Counted from the first letter of the stretch, positions 25,960-35,613 are shown. The stretch: 64,000 nt of DNA from Flavobacterium gillisiae (GCF_900107635.1 NZ_FNRD01000005.1:206420-270419), one strand, 5' to 3'. Notes: generated by a model from the sequence alone, not told the origin. Numbers and translations are program-made.

Positions 25960-27654
25960 TTAACTTCTGATTAGTTTTCTGTATTTTAAACGTTTTGGGG
26001 TTAAATCTCCACCTAAGCGTTTTTTCTTATTTTCTTCATATTCAGAGAAACCACCTTCAAAATAATACACATCAGAATTTCCTTCAAAGGCAAGAATGTG
26101 TGTACAAATTCTATCTAAGAACCATCTGTCGTGAGAAATTACTACTGCACAACCGGCAAAGTTATCCAAACCTTCTTCTAAAGCACGTAGCGTATTAATA
26201 TCCAAATCATTGGTAGGCTCATCCAGTAATAAAACGTTACCCTCCTCTTTCAAAGTCATTGCAAGGTGTAAACGGTTACGCTCACCACCAGAAAGTGTTG
26301 AAACTTTTTTGTTTTGATCACTTCCTCCGAAGTTGAAACGGCTTAAATAAGCACGAGAATTCACTTGACGACCACCCATCATAATTAATTCTTGACCATC
26401 ACAAAAGTTTTCCCAGATTGATTTATTAGGATCAATATTAGAGTGCGCTTGATCGACATAAGCGATTTTTACTGTGTCACCAATTACAAATTCACCCGCA
26501 TCTGGTTTCTCTTCACCCATTATCATTCTGAAAATAGTCGATTTACCAGCACCATTTGGCCCGATGATTCCAACGATTCCAGCTTGTGGTAAAGTGAAAT
26601 TTAAATTATCATATAGTAATTTATCTCCATAGGATTTAGCCACTCCCTTTGCTTCGATAACGTTAGTACCTAAACGTGGCCCATTAGGAATATAAATTTC
26701 TAATTTCTCGTCTAATGCTTTTTGATCTTCATTAAGCATTTTATCGTAATTCTGTAAACGTGCTTTTTGTTTCGTTTGACGTCCTTTGGCACCTTGGCGA
26801 ACCCAGTCCAACTCACGTTCTAAGTTTTTTCTACGTTTAGAAGCTACTTTTTCTTCAAGAGCCATTCTGCTTGATTTTTGGTCTAACCAAGAAGAGTAAT
26901 TCCCTTTCCATGGAATACCTTCTCCTCTATCTAACTCTAAAATCCAACCCGCTACATTATCCAAGAAGTATCTATCGTGCGTTACAGCGATAACTGTTCC
27001 AGCATATTGAGCTAAATGTTGCTCTAACCATAATACACTTTCTGCATCCAAGTGATTGGTAGGTTCATCAAGAAGCAATACATCCGGTTGTTGCAATAAC
27101 AAACGACATAAAGCCACACGACGACGTTCACCTCCTGAAAGGTTCTTTATAGGAGTATCTGCATCTGGAGTACGTAAAGCATCCATTGCAATTTCTAATT
27201 TTGTATCAATTTCCCAAGCACCTAATGCATCAATTTTGTCTTGTAACAAAGCTTGACGATCCATTAGTTTTTCCATCTTATCTGCATCTTCATACACTTC
27301 TGGAAGACCAAAACTATCATTGATTTGATTAAACTCCTCTAAGACCGCCATTGTTTCAGCAACACCTTCACGAACAATTTCGATAACGGTTTTACTATCG
27401 TCAAGAATAGGTTCTTGCTCTAAATATCCTACAGTGTATCCTGGTGCGAAAACAACATCTCCCTGATAGTTTTTATCCGTACCAGCAATAATTTTTAATA
27501 AAGAAGATTTTCCAGATCCATTAAGACCTAAAATACCAATTTTTGCTCCATAAAAGAAACTCAAATAGATATTTTTAAGAACGGGTTTATCTGCTCCTGT
27601 GTAGGTTTTACTCAATTTTGACATTGAGAAAATCACTTTCTTATCGTCTGCCAT
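25960..27654 (-). CDS. ettA: Energy-dependent translational throttle protein EttA (ABC-F)
   Basis: 564 residues with two ABC-F ATPase domains. The first has GLNGSGKSSLLK and LSGGERRRVALCRLLLQQPDVLLLDEPTNHLD. The second has IGPNGAGKSTIFRMI and LSGGERNRLHLAMTL ... LLLDEPTNDLD. The linker carries the P-site-tRNA interaction region (ARLQNYDKMLNEDQKALDEK). There are no membrane segments. EttA binds the ribosomal E site and gates elongation according to ADP/ATP. Length and C-terminus (TPKRLKYRKLIRS) match the family. Confidence 0.95.
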   Translation of the reverse strand: MADDKKVIFSMSKLSKTYTGADKPVLKNIYLSFFYGAKIGILGLNGSGKSSLLKIIAGTDKNYQGDVVFAPGYTVGYLEQEPILDDSKTVIEIVREGVAETMAVLEEFNQINDSFGLPEVYEDADKMEKLMDRQALLQDKIDALGAWEIDTKLEIAMDALRTPDADTPIKNLSGGERRRVALCRLLLQQPDVLLLDEPTNHLDAESVLWLEQHLAQYAGTVIAVTHDRYFLDNVAGWILELDRGEGIPWKGNYSSWLDQKSSRMALEEKVASKRRKNLERELDWVRQGAKGRQTKQKARLQNYDKMLNEDQKALDEKLEIYIPNGPRLGTNVIEAKGVAKSYGDKLLYDNLNFTLPQAGIVGIIGPNGAGKSTIFRMIMGEEKPDAGEFVIGDTVKIAYVDQAHSNIDPNKSIWENFCDGQELIMMGGRQVNSRAYLSRFNFGGSDQNKKVSTLSGGERNRLHLAMTLKEEGNVLLLDEPTNDLDINTLRALEEGLDNFAGCAVVISHDRWFLDRICTHILAFEGNSDVYYFEGGFSEYEENKKKRLGGDLTPKRLKYRKLIRS

Positions 27655-27699
27655 TTTTTTATTATTTTTAATTTAAAATTCAATATTTAAAACATTTTT

Positions 27700-27882
27700 C
27701 TAAAGTCTCCCTTTGAGTGAGCTAAAAACCCACGCATTTGCTAAAAACCCCACGCCAACAGCAGCAAATCCCCATCCGGAAACATCGCTGTATCTAAAAG
27801 CGCCAAGACCTATTAAGAGTAAACCCATTACTATCATTATAAAAGTAGCCCATCCTAAGATGGTATTCTTATTCATTCCCAT
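27700..27882 (-). CDS. Small membrane protein (CAL67264-like family)
   Basis: About 60 residues with two membrane helices (MNKNTILGWATFIMIVMGLLLIGL and WGFAAVGVGFLANAWVFSSL, written here as approximate spans). The pattern resembles a small conserved flavobacterial membrane-protein family (CAL67264). The ATG at 27882 (MGMNKNT) is preferred over the in-frame ATG nine codons upstream. Function unknown. It lies between ettA and holA on the same strand. Confidence 0.65.
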   Translation of the reverse strand: MGMNKNTILGWATFIMIVMGLLLIGLGAFRYSDVSGWGFAAVGVGFLANAWVFSSLKGRL

Positions 27883-27927
27883 AATTAAAGCCTGTTTTTT
27901 AAAGTGCAAATATCGTGAATTTAACTG

Positions 27928-28932
27928 CTAATTGAATATATTATACAGCATTTCTCGTAACAAGTCGGAATTTGACATCGAACTCGCTCCTACTCCTTTG
28001 CTTTTTACGTCGATATCCCGCAAGGAAGCTACAATTTGGCTTACCTTTTTCATGGGGTAATTTTTAAGAGCCAGATCATATTCTTTTAGGAAAAAAGGAT
28101 TTACTCCAATAACTGCTGCGACATTTTTTGGATTTCTGTCTTTGAGTCCGTGGTATTTCAATAATTGGATAAAAAAACCAAAAACCAGACTTGTGGTAAC
28201 CACCATTGGGTTCTCTTTTGGATTGTTTGCGAAATTTTCAGCAATTGTGTATGCTTTAAGTTGGTTCCTTTCTCCTATTGCTTTCCGAAGCTCAAACACA
28301 TTAAAGTCCTTACTGAAACCAATGTTTTCTTCAATATCTTTAGGAGTAATCACACTTCCTTTTGGCAATATAATTTGCAGCTTCTCTAGTTCGTTATTAA
28401 TTTTACCCAAATTCGTTCCTAGAAATTCCACAAGCATTGCGTTAGCTTTTGGTTCAATGGTATATTTTTTACTAGCTAATATACGTTTTATCCAATCGCC
28501 AACCTGGTTCTCATATAATTTTTTGCTTTCATAAACCAAACCATTTTTTCCTAAAACCTTGGTTACTTTTTTGCGTTTATCCAGTGTTTTGTATTTGTAA
28601 CAAATCACTAAAACGGTAGTAGGCATTGGATTATCGGCATAGCTTTCTAGCTTGTCAATAGTACGACTCAAATCCTGAGCTTCTTTTACAATCACTACCT
28701 GACGTTCCGCCATCATTGGATAACGTTTAGCTGTAGAAATAATATCTTCAACAGAAACATCCCGACCGTACAAAACGGTTTGATTGAATCCTTTTTCCTC
28801 TTCAGACAAGACATTTTTTTCAATGTAGTCTGATACGATATCAATATAGTAGGGCTCTTCACCCATCAAAAAATAAATCGGTTTGATGTTCCCGCTTTTT
28901 ATATCATTCAGAATTTTTATAACCTCGTCCAT
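27928..28932 (-). CDS. holA: DNA polymerase III subunit delta
   Basis: 334 residues. The delta subunit of the clamp loader, which opens the beta sliding clamp. Domain I begins YFLMGEEPYYIDIVSDYIEKNVL and includes LGRD-like VLYGRDVSVEDIISTAKRYPMMAERQVVIVKEAQDL. The C-terminal collar has VVTTSLVFGFFIQLLKYHGL and LKNYPMKKVSQIVASLRDIDVKSKGVG. Length is typical for Bacteroidota. Confidence 0.93.
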   Translation of the reverse strand: MDEVIKILNDIKSGNIKPIYFLMGEEPYYIDIVSDYIEKNVLSEEEKGFNQTVLYGRDVSVEDIISTAKRYPMMAERQVVIVKEAQDLSRTIDKLESYADNPMPTTVLVICYKYKTLDKRKKVTKVLGKNGLVYESKKLYENQVGDWIKRILASKKYTIEPKANAMLVEFLGTNLGKINNELEKLQIILPKGSVITPKDIEENIGFSKDFNVFELRKAIGERNQLKAYTIAENFANNPKENPMVVTTSLVFGFFIQLLKYHGLKDRNPKNVAAVIGVNPFFLKEYDLALKNYPMKKVSQIVASLRDIDVKSKGVGASSMSNSDLLREMLYNIFN

Positions 28933-29021
28933 TTTTTCAGTATTCAGTGTTCAGTTACAGTATTCAGTCACAATGTTATAAATAACTATAACTTTAAACG
29001 GTAAACTTTAAACATTTTAAT

Positions 29022-29029
29022 TATTTTTG
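29022..29029 (+). promoter_or_regulatory. Candidate -7 element, very close to the start codon
   Basis: TATTTTTG matches TAnnTTTG and ends only four bases before the ATG at 29034, so a transcript from it would have almost no leader. Confidence 0.4.
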
Positions 29030-29033
29030 CCTG

Positions 29034-29480
29034 ATGCAGCAATTGGATTTTTCTTCTTATAGTTTCCGCTTCAAAAATAGCGAAAATAAAGTGTCTATTT
29101 TTGACGAAATCAGGAAAAAATTTATCATTCTCACACCAGAGGAATGGGTTCGCCAACATGTCGTCCGGTTTTTATTGGAAGAAAAAAAATACCCTAAATC
29201 CCTGATTAATGTAGAAAAAGTTCTTAAAGTCAACGGATTACGAAAAAGATATGACGTAGTAGTGTTTAACTCGGATGGTTCAATATGTGTCTTAATCGAA
29301 TGCAAAGCTCCCGAAATAAAAATAGGCCAAGCTACGTTTGACCAAATTGCCCGTTACAATATGACGATGAATGCGGAATATTTGATGGTAACCAACGGAA
29401 TGAATCATTACTTTTGCCAAATGGATTTTGAAAATGAGAAATACCAGTTTCTACCCGAACTCCCTGAATACAGTATCTAA
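29034..29480 (+). CDS. HsdR N-terminal-like (HSDR_N_2) nuclease-fold protein
   Basis: 148 residues. The core TPEEWVRQHVVRFLLEEKKYP, then KRYDVVVFNSDGSICVLIECKAP, shows the PD-(D/E)xK nuclease arrangement (R-Y-D-x-V and E-C-K) of the type I restriction HsdR N-terminal family. This stand-alone form is common in Bacteroidota and is not next to hsdM or hsdS, so a restriction role is not indicated. It lies 9 bp before a glycosyltransferase gene and may be cotranscribed with it. Confidence 0.85.
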   Translation: MQQLDFSSYSFRFKNSENKVSIFDEIRKKFIILTPEEWVRQHVVRFLLEEKKYPKSLINVEKVLKVNGLRKRYDVVVFNSDGSICVLIECKAPEIKIGQATFDQIARYNMTMNAEYLMVTNGMNHYFCQMDFENEKYQFLPELPEYSI

Positions 29481-29489
29481 ATAATCAAA

Positions 29490-30476
29490 ATGAATATAGC
29501 AGTCGTTATCCTAAATTGGAATGGTGTACAATTATTAGAGCAATTTTTACCTTCAATAATAGCATTTTCTCCAGAAGCCACTATTTATGTAGCAGATAAT
29601 GCCTCTACAGATGAGTCCATCTCTTTTGTAGAAGAGCACTACTCAAGCGTAAAAATCGTCAAAAACACCCATAATTTTGGTTTTGCACAAGGCTATAATG
29701 AAGCACTGAAACATATTGACGCTGAAATATATGCTTTGGTAAATTCTGACATAGAAGTTACAGCAAACTGGTTATCTCCTATTATTGATACTTTTAAAAA
29801 CGAACCGCAAACTGCTATTGTACAACCTAAAATATTAGATTTTAAAAATAAAAAGTACTTTGAATACGCTGGCGCAGCAGGTGGCTACATCGATAAATTT
29901 GGTTATCCCTATTGTAGGGGCCGTCTTTTTGAAACCGTTGAGGAAGACAAAGGACAATATGACGATGAAATAGAAATTTTTTGGGCTTCAGGAGCTTGTT
30001 TTTTCATCAGAAGCTATGTTTACAAAGAACTGCATGGATTTGACGATGATTTTTTTGCACATCAAGAGGAAATTGATCTTTGCTGGCGTGCTATAAATAA
30101 GGGATATACCATAAAATACAATTATAAATCAATGGTGTATCATGTGGGTGGAGCTACCCTAAAACAGGGTAATCCAAAGAAAACCTATTTGAACTTCAGA
30201 AATTCATTACTAATGTTAACCAAAAACGTTCCCAAGGAAAGTTTGTATGCAGTTCTATTTAGTCGAATGATTTTAGATGGAATTGCGGGATTACAATTTA
30301 TTTTTCAAGGAAAATTTTCGCATTTTTCAGCCATTCTGAAAGCCCATTATTCTTTTTATACTTTATTTTCAAGAACTTACAAAAAAAGAGGTAGTTTTCA
30401 GACAAAAAAGTACTATAACATCAAAAGCATCGTTTACCAATATTATGTAATTTGTGGCAAGGTATTTGCGAACTGA
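29490..30476 (+). CDS. Family 2 glycosyltransferase
   Basis: 328 residues. The GT-A domain starts IAVVILNWNGVQLLEQFLPSI. ADNASTDES and FGFAQGYNEAL form the nucleotide-sugar site, ALVNSDIEV is the DxD-like metal site, and HQEEIDLCWRAINKGY is the catalytic-base region. The C-terminus has amphipathic or hydrophobic stretches (YAVLFSRMILDGIAGLQFIF) for membrane association. It probably transfers a sugar, perhaps rhamnose-like, to a surface glycan; no cluster context confirms the substrate. Confidence 0.88.
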   Translation: MNIAVVILNWNGVQLLEQFLPSIIAFSPEATIYVADNASTDESISFVEEHYSSVKIVKNTHNFGFAQGYNEALKHIDAEIYALVNSDIEVTANWLSPIIDTFKNEPQTAIVQPKILDFKNKKYFEYAGAAGGYIDKFGYPYCRGRLFETVEEDKGQYDDEIEIFWASGACFFIRSYVYKELHGFDDDFFAHQEEIDLCWRAINKGYTIKYNYKSMVYHVGGATLKQGNPKKTYLNFRNSLLMLTKNVPKESLYAVLFSRMILDGIAGLQFIFQGKFSHFSAILKAHYSFYTLFSRTYKKRGSFQTKKYYNIKSIVYQYYVICGKVFAN

Positions 30477-30517
30477 TTTTAACATTAAATTGTATATTTT
30501 ATTAACTATTTTAAAAC

Positions 30518-30525
30518 TATTTTTG
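30518..30525 (+). promoter_or_regulatory. Candidate flavobacterial -7 element
   Basis: TATTTTTG fits TAnnTTTG, 22 bp before the ATG of the OmpA-family gene. Confidence 0.45.
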
Positions 30526-30547
30526 TAATTCACTAAACATTAAATTT

Positions 30548-31381
30548 ATGAAAAAAATTGTAATTGCCTTATCCGTATTAGCCCTTTTAACGTCTTGTGT
30601 TTCTAAAAAGAAATACACTGATCTAGAGGCGAGAAACAAGGAAACTCAAGATTTATTAAACAGTTGTACCGTAAAATTAAACTCTTGCTTAGAAGAAAAA
30701 GCGGGTCTAACAGCTACAGTTGCTGGTTTAAAAGACCACAACCAAACGTTAATCAGTACTTCAAAAGATATGACTGTATTAACTACTAAAGGTGCAGAAA
30801 ATATTGAAAAAGCATTAGAGTCTATTAAAGAAAAAGATTTAAAAATTACAAGAATGCAAGATGCGTTAACTAAAAAAGATAGTGTTACACTTGCTTTAGT
30901 TACAAGTCTAAAAAGATCAGTTGGATTTAATGATCCAGATATCGAAATTAATGTTGAAAAAGGAGTTGTATTTATATCAATTGCTGATAAATTGTTATTC
31001 AAAAGCGGTAGCTATAATGTAACTGATAAAGCAAAAGGAGTTTTAGCTAAAGTGGCTAAAGTAGTAAATGACAAACCAGATTTCGAATGTATGGTTGAAG
31101 GTCATACTGATAGCGTACCTTACATTGGTAACAGCATATTACTTGACAACTGGGATTTAAGTGTGAAACGTTCTACATCAATCATTCGTGTATTAACGAA
31201 TGAATTAGGTGTTAACCCAGCACAATTAATCGCTGCAGGTAGAAGTTCTTACATTCCGTTAGTAGCAAATGATTCTGCTGATAACAGAGCCCGTAACAGA
31301 AGAACTCGTATCGTTGTATTGCCAAAAATTGATCAATTCTACGAAATGATTGAAAAAGAAATGAAAAACCAAAAACAATAG
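30548..31381 (+). CDS. OmpA-family outer-membrane lipoprotein
   Basis: 277 residues. The lipobox LLTSC puts the lipidated Cys at residue 17. A coiled-coil region (about 20-115; LEARNKETQDLLNSC, LEEKAGLTATVAGLKDH) precedes the OmpA peptidoglycan-binding domain (about 130-265), with MVEGHTDSVPY and NRARNRRTRIVVLP holding the Asp and Arg that bind diaminopimelate. It anchors the outer membrane to the cell wall. Promoter-like box upstream, terminator downstream: a single-gene unit. Confidence 0.9.
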   Translation: MKKIVIALSVLALLTSCVSKKKYTDLEARNKETQDLLNSCTVKLNSCLEEKAGLTATVAGLKDHNQTLISTSKDMTVLTTKGAENIEKALESIKEKDLKITRMQDALTKKDSVTLALVTSLKRSVGFNDPDIEINVEKGVVFISIADKLLFKSGSYNVTDKAKGVLAKVAKVVNDKPDFECMVEGHTDSVPYIGNSILLDNWDLSVKRSTSIIRVLTNELGVNPAQLIAAGRSSYIPLVANDSADNRARNRRTRIVVLPKIDQFYEMIEKEMKNQKQ

Positions 31382-31430
31382 TTTTAAATTTTCATAATGT
31401 AGTTTGTAAATTCAAAGTACAGAAACATAA

Positions 31431-31460
31431 AAACGTTCCGAATTTAGGAACGTTTTTTTT
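31431..31460 (+). terminator. Rho-independent terminator of the OmpA gene
   Basis: Stem AAACGTTCC (31431-31439) and GGAACGTTT (31447-31455), followed by a T-run to 31460. Confidence 0.9.
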
Positions 31461-31473
31461 TATGCTGCTTTTT

Positions 31474-31505
31474 TAAAAAGAAAAAGCAGGCCAATTGGCC
31501 TGCTT
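31474..31505 (-). terminator. Rho-independent terminator of the TsaC/Sua5 gene
   Basis: AAGCAGGCCAA and TTGGCCTGCTT (31484-31505) are a perfect palindrome. On the minus strand it is followed by TTTTTCTTTTT. It faces the OmpA terminator. Confidence 0.85.
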
Positions 31506-31633
31506 CCATGTATCCTTAAAATTTTTTTAATAACCAATTAAATATTAATTAAGAATAACATACCATTATTTTTATGCTAATATATAAATTAAACAAATAC
31601 AATCATTGGCTTATTTTCGAACTAAATTATTCT

Positions 31634-32254
31634 TTATAGAATATCTAAACTTCCTTTTCCTTCACGAATCACCTCCGGCTCATCGCCCGATAAATCAATT
31701 ATCGTAGAACCTACATTATCGCCATATCCACCATCAATCACCATATCAACGAGATTCTGCCATTTTTCAAAAATAAGTTCTGGATCGGTGGTATATTCAA
31801 TCACATCATCATCATCTCGAATGGATGTAGAAACAATAGGATTTCCTAATTGACGAACGATTTCCAATGCGATCGAATTGTCGGGAACACGTATTCCAAC
31901 TGTTGTTTTCTTTTTGAATTCTTTAGGTAAATTATTATTGCCCGGTAAGATAAAAGTATACGGTCCAGGTAAAGCTCTTTTTAAGAGTTTAAAAGTTGCC
32001 GTGTCAATTTGCCTTACATAATCAGATATATTGCTTAAATCGTAGCAAATGAATGAAAAATTAGCTTTATCCAGTTTGATCCCTTTTATCTTAGCAATAC
32101 GTTCTAAAGCCTTCGTATTTGTAATATCGCAACCCAACCCATACACTGTATCAGTTGGATAAATAACTAAACCACCGTCTTTTAAAACCTTAACTACTTT
32201 GGCTATTGCCGCTTCGTTGGGTTTATCAGGGTATATTTTTATAAATTGAGCCAT
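31634..32254 (-). CDS. L-threonylcarbamoyladenylate synthase (TsaC/Sua5 family)
   Basis: 206 residues with the YrdC fold. GGLVIYPTDTVYGLGCDITN holds the nucleotide-binding KxR/S/N-type site, and LPGPYTFILPG and TVGIRVPDN are conserved. It makes threonylcarbamoyl-AMP from Thr, bicarbonate and ATP for t6A37 in tRNA, the same pathway as tsaE at 17743. The short C-terminus lacks the Sua5 extension, so it is TsaC-like in length. Confidence 0.92.
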   Translation of the reverse strand: MAQFIKIYPDKPNEAAIAKVVKVLKDGGLVIYPTDTVYGLGCDITNTKALERIAKIKGIKLDKANFSFICYDLSNISDYVRQIDTATFKLLKRALPGPYTFILPGNNNLPKEFKKKTTVGIRVPDNSIALEIVRQLGNPIVSTSIRDDDDVIEYTTDPELIFEKWQNLVDMVIDGGYGDNVGSTIIDLSGDEPEVIREGKGSLDIL

Positions 32255-32331
32255 TTTTATTTTTTGTTTAAAGTTTTAAAAATGTAAAGTTTAAAGTTCG
32301 TGATATCGGCAACTTTAAAATTAAACAAATT

Positions 32332-34665
32332 TTATCCGATTATATCCAATTTAGCAAATCGTAATAATAATTTTTTTATACCGCCGACGTCAAATTTGAT
32401 CTCTGCTTTTTTATCAGCTCCCACTCCATCTATGTTTAATACTTCCCCTTTTCCAAAACGCTCGTGCATCACGATATTTCCGGCAACCAATTTATTGTCA
32501 AACAAATTAGCACCTCCTGACACTGATTTTCCGCCTACAGGCTTCAATTTACGAATATTTATTTCAGGATTCACTACATTTCCTTTGATTTGTGGTGGTG
32601 GCGTTCCATTAGCCGGTTTAGCCAAACGCAATTTGGATTTATCCACATCTCCAAAAATATCGCTATCAATCATCGGTTTGTATCGATAATTATTTTCGGC
32701 AGGAGTTAGGTACTCTAAATATTGTCCGTCAATTTCTTCAATAAAACGAGAAGGCTCACTATCTGTCAATTTACCCCAACGGTAGCGTGATTGAGCGTAG
32801 GTTAAATAGGCTTGATGCTCTGCACGTGTTAGCGCCACATAGAACAAACGACGTTCTTCCTCCAGCTCACTTCTGGTACTCATACTCATCGCACTTGGAA
32901 ACAAGTCTTCTTCCATTCCCACAACAAAAACATGAGGAAACTCTAGTCCTTTGGCTAAATGTATCGTCATTAATGCGACACGGTCTTCATCGCTAGTATC
33001 TTTGTCTAAATCTGTCGCTAGAGCCACATCTTCCATGAATTCAGATAAAGCACCACGCGCGCCATCAATTTCTTTTTGCCCTTCGGTAAAGTCCTTGATT
33101 CCGTTTAATAATTCTTCAATATTCTGTATTTTAGCCATTCCTTCCGGCGTGGCATCTTTCTTTAATTCCTGAACTAATCCTGTTTTTTTCGAAACATGAT
33201 CCGTTAAATAGAAAGCATCTTGATTTTCATTTATCACCTGAAAACTTTGAATCATCGTAACAAAATCTAGTAGTTTTTGTTTGGTTCCCGAGTTCAGTTT
33301 TAAGTCAATTTTATCGATATTCTGCATCACCTCAAAGATGGATCTTTTATAGTGATTAGCAGCTACCATTAACTTTTCGACCGTGGTATTTCCTATACCT
33401 CGTGCCGGATAATTAATCACGCGCATCAATGCTTCTTCGTCCTTTGGATTGATTACCAATCGCAAATAACACAACACATCTTTTATTTCTTTTCTTTGGT
33501 AAAAAGACAAACCTCCATAAATTCGGTACGGAATATCTCTTTTTCTCAGGGCGTCTTCCATCGCACGGGATTGTGCATTGGTACGGTATAAGATTGCAAA
33601 ATCACCATTGTTCATTTGGTTTTGCATCTTTTGTTCGAAAATCGTTCCAGCAACAAAACGACCTTCTTCAGCATCCGTCATACTGCGGTGCACTTTTATC
33701 TTTGGACCAAAATCATTGGCCGTCCAAACGATTTTATCCAGTTTAGTTTTATTCTTGTCGATAATCGTATTTGCCGCTTCCACAATGTTTTTTGTCGAAC
33801 GGTAATTCTGTTCCAGACGAAAGGTTTTAACGCCTTCATAATCCTTCTGGAAGTTCAAGATGTTATTGATATTCGCACCACGAAATGCGTAAATACTTTG
33901 CGCATCATCACCTACCACGCATATATTTTGAAATTTATCCGATAATGCTCTAACAATTAAATATTGAGAGTGATTCGTATCTTGGTACTCATCCACTAGA
34001 ATATAACGAAAACGGTTTTGGTATTTCGCTAGAACTTCCGGAAAACGAGTTAATAGTTCATTGGTTTTCAATAATAAATCATCAAAATCCATCGCTCCCG
34101 ACTTGAAACATTTATCTACATAGGCTTGGTACAACTCGCCCATACGAGGTTTTTTCGACATCGCATCTGCTTCTTGTAAATCACGATCATTGAAATACGC
34201 CTTTACGGTAATCAAACTATTTTTAAAGTTGGAAATCCTACCTAAAACCTGTTTGGGTTTATAAACATCTCGATCTAATTGCATTTCTTTAATAATTCCA
34301 GAAATAGCACGTAGCGAATCTTGGGAATCATATATCGTAAAATTAGAAGGGTATCCCAATAAGTGAGCTTCCGAACGCAAAATTCTTGCAAATACAGAGT
34401 GAAACGTTCCCATCCAAAGATTCTTGGCTTCACTAGACCCTACAATATCAGAAATACGCTTTTTCATTTCACGTGCTGCCTTATTGGTAAAAGTCAGCGA
34501 CAAAATATTAAATGCGTCCACTCCCTGATGCATCAAATAGGCAATACGTATCGTCAAAACACGTGTTTTACCTGAACCGGCACCAGCGATAATAATCATT
34601 GGACCGTCTTTTTGCAATACGGGTTCGCGTTGTGCTTCGTTAAGTTGGGAAATGTATTTTTGCAT
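32332..34665 (-). CDS. UvrD/PcrA-type superfamily 1 DNA helicase
   Basis: 777 residues. Motifs in order: Q motif LNEAQREPV, Walker A GAGSGKTRVL (about 29-38), Ia LTFTNKAAREM, II VDEYQDTNHSQ, III VVGDDAQSIYAFRGA, IV EQNYRST, V TIHLAKGLEFPHVFV and VI FYVALTRAEHQ. The C-terminal ~70 residues (MHERFGKGEVLNIDG ... FAKL) are the PcrA-like Tudor-type end that binds RNA polymerase. It unwinds DNA 3' to 5' in repair and replication-restart. The plus-strand frames inside it are shadows. Confidence 0.94.
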   Translation of the reverse strand: MQKYISQLNEAQREPVLQKDGPMIIIAGAGSGKTRVLTIRIAYLMHQGVDAFNILSLTFTNKAAREMKKRISDIVGSSEAKNLWMGTFHSVFARILRSEAHLLGYPSNFTIYDSQDSLRAISGIIKEMQLDRDVYKPKQVLGRISNFKNSLITVKAYFNDRDLQEADAMSKKPRMGELYQAYVDKCFKSGAMDFDDLLLKTNELLTRFPEVLAKYQNRFRYILVDEYQDTNHSQYLIVRALSDKFQNICVVGDDAQSIYAFRGANINNILNFQKDYEGVKTFRLEQNYRSTKNIVEAANTIIDKNKTKLDKIVWTANDFGPKIKVHRSMTDAEEGRFVAGTIFEQKMQNQMNNGDFAILYRTNAQSRAMEDALRKRDIPYRIYGGLSFYQRKEIKDVLCYLRLVINPKDEEALMRVINYPARGIGNTTVEKLMVAANHYKRSIFEVMQNIDKIDLKLNSGTKQKLLDFVTMIQSFQVINENQDAFYLTDHVSKKTGLVQELKKDATPEGMAKIQNIEELLNGIKDFTEGQKEIDGARGALSEFMEDVALATDLDKDTSDEDRVALMTIHLAKGLEFPHVFVVGMEEDLFPSAMSMSTRSELEEERRLFYVALTRAEHQAYLTYAQSRYRWGKLTDSEPSRFIEEIDGQYLEYLTPAENNYRYKPMIDSDIFGDVDKSKLRLAKPANGTPPPQIKGNVVNPEINIRKLKPVGGKSVSGGANLFDNKLVAGNIVMHERFGKGEVLNIDGVGADKKAEIKFDVGGIKKLLLRFAKLDIIG

Positions 34666-34683
34666 GGAAATTATCTATTTATG

Positions 34684-34691
34684 CAAAAATA
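34684..34691 (-). promoter_or_regulatory. Candidate -7 element for the helicase gene
   Basis: On the minus strand TATTTTTG (TAnnTTTG), 18 bp before the ATG at 34665. Confidence 0.45.
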
Positions 34692-34845
34692 AGAATTTAA
34701 GAATTAAAAAACAGATTTCATTTCTTATGATTGAACTGTAAAAATCAAAATTCAGACTTGACTATTCAATCCCGATCTAAAAAATTTGAAACAAGAAATG
34801 TATAATCGTAAGTTACAAAGTATTTATATCGAAAAACAGTTGGTT

Positions 34846-35613
34846 TTATATAAAAAACACATCATATGCAAACCGAATTAATGTTGCCACCACAACGACT
34901 AAAAAGAATATTCGGATAAAACCATTTCCTTTCGAAATGGCTATTTTTGCACCCAACCATCCACCAAAAGCATTACAAGCTGCCATTGGCAGGGCAATTG
35001 CCCAAATTATTTTTCCTTTTAACATAAACAGACAAATAGATCCAAAATTAGTCGCGAGATTGACCATTTTAGCATTCGCAGAAGCGTGAAGAAAATCAAA
35101 ACCCATCAAAGCAATGAAGGCTACTACAAAAAAACTTCCTGTGCCTGGACCAATAAAACCGTCATAAAACCCAACGATAAAACTAATCACGATAGCATTT
35201 AATATTTGAGTTCGCTCTGATAGATTTTTAGCAACATGCTGTCCGAAATTTTTCTTAGCATAGGTATAAATAGCTAATAATGAAAGAATAAACAGTAAAA
35301 GCGGTTTCATAAAATCATTACTCATGTAAGTCAATAACATAGAACCTGCAAAAGCTGAGGGCATCGCAACACCAACCATAATCAATAACAAACGCCAATT
35401 CATCGTGACCTTTTTTAGGTATTGGTAGGCGGCAAATGAAGTTCCGCTAAAAGCCGGGATTTTTAATGTTCCAATAACGGTTGAAACTGGTAAATTAGGT
35501 AATAATATCAAACCTGCAGGAGTCTGAATCAAACCTCCTCCACCAACAATCGCATCAATAAATCCAGCAGCAAAAGCAGCAACGCAAAGTAAAACAATAA
35601 TGTATGTTTCCAT
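34846..35613 (-). CDS. TauE/SafE (TSUP) family membrane transporter
   Basis: 255 residues with about seven or eight membrane helices. The two TSUP half-repeats are visible: FAAGFIDAIVGGGGLIQTPAGLILL and IVGFYDGFIGPGTGSFFVVAFIAL (approximate spans). The family exports sulfite, sulfoacetate or other small organic anions; the substrate here is unknown. The gene is divergent from the one at 35752, with back-to-back promoter boxes. Confidence 0.9.
   Translation of the reverse strand: METYIIVLLCVAAFAAGFIDAIVGGGGLIQTPAGLILLPNLPVSTVIGTLKIPAFSGTSFAAYQYLKKVTMNWRLLLIMVGVAMPSAFAGSMLLTYMSNDFMKPLLLFILSLLAIYTYAKKNFGQHVAKNLSERTQILNAIVISFIVGFYDGFIGPGTGSFFVVAFIALMGFDFLHASANAKMVNLATNFGSICLFMLKGKIIWAIALPMAACNAFGGWLGAKIAISKGNGFIRIFFLVVVVATLIRFAYDVFFI

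Noticed and set aside
33578..33945. Plus-strand frames inside the UvrD-like helicase
   Set aside because: They lie wholly within a well-supported gene on the other strand.
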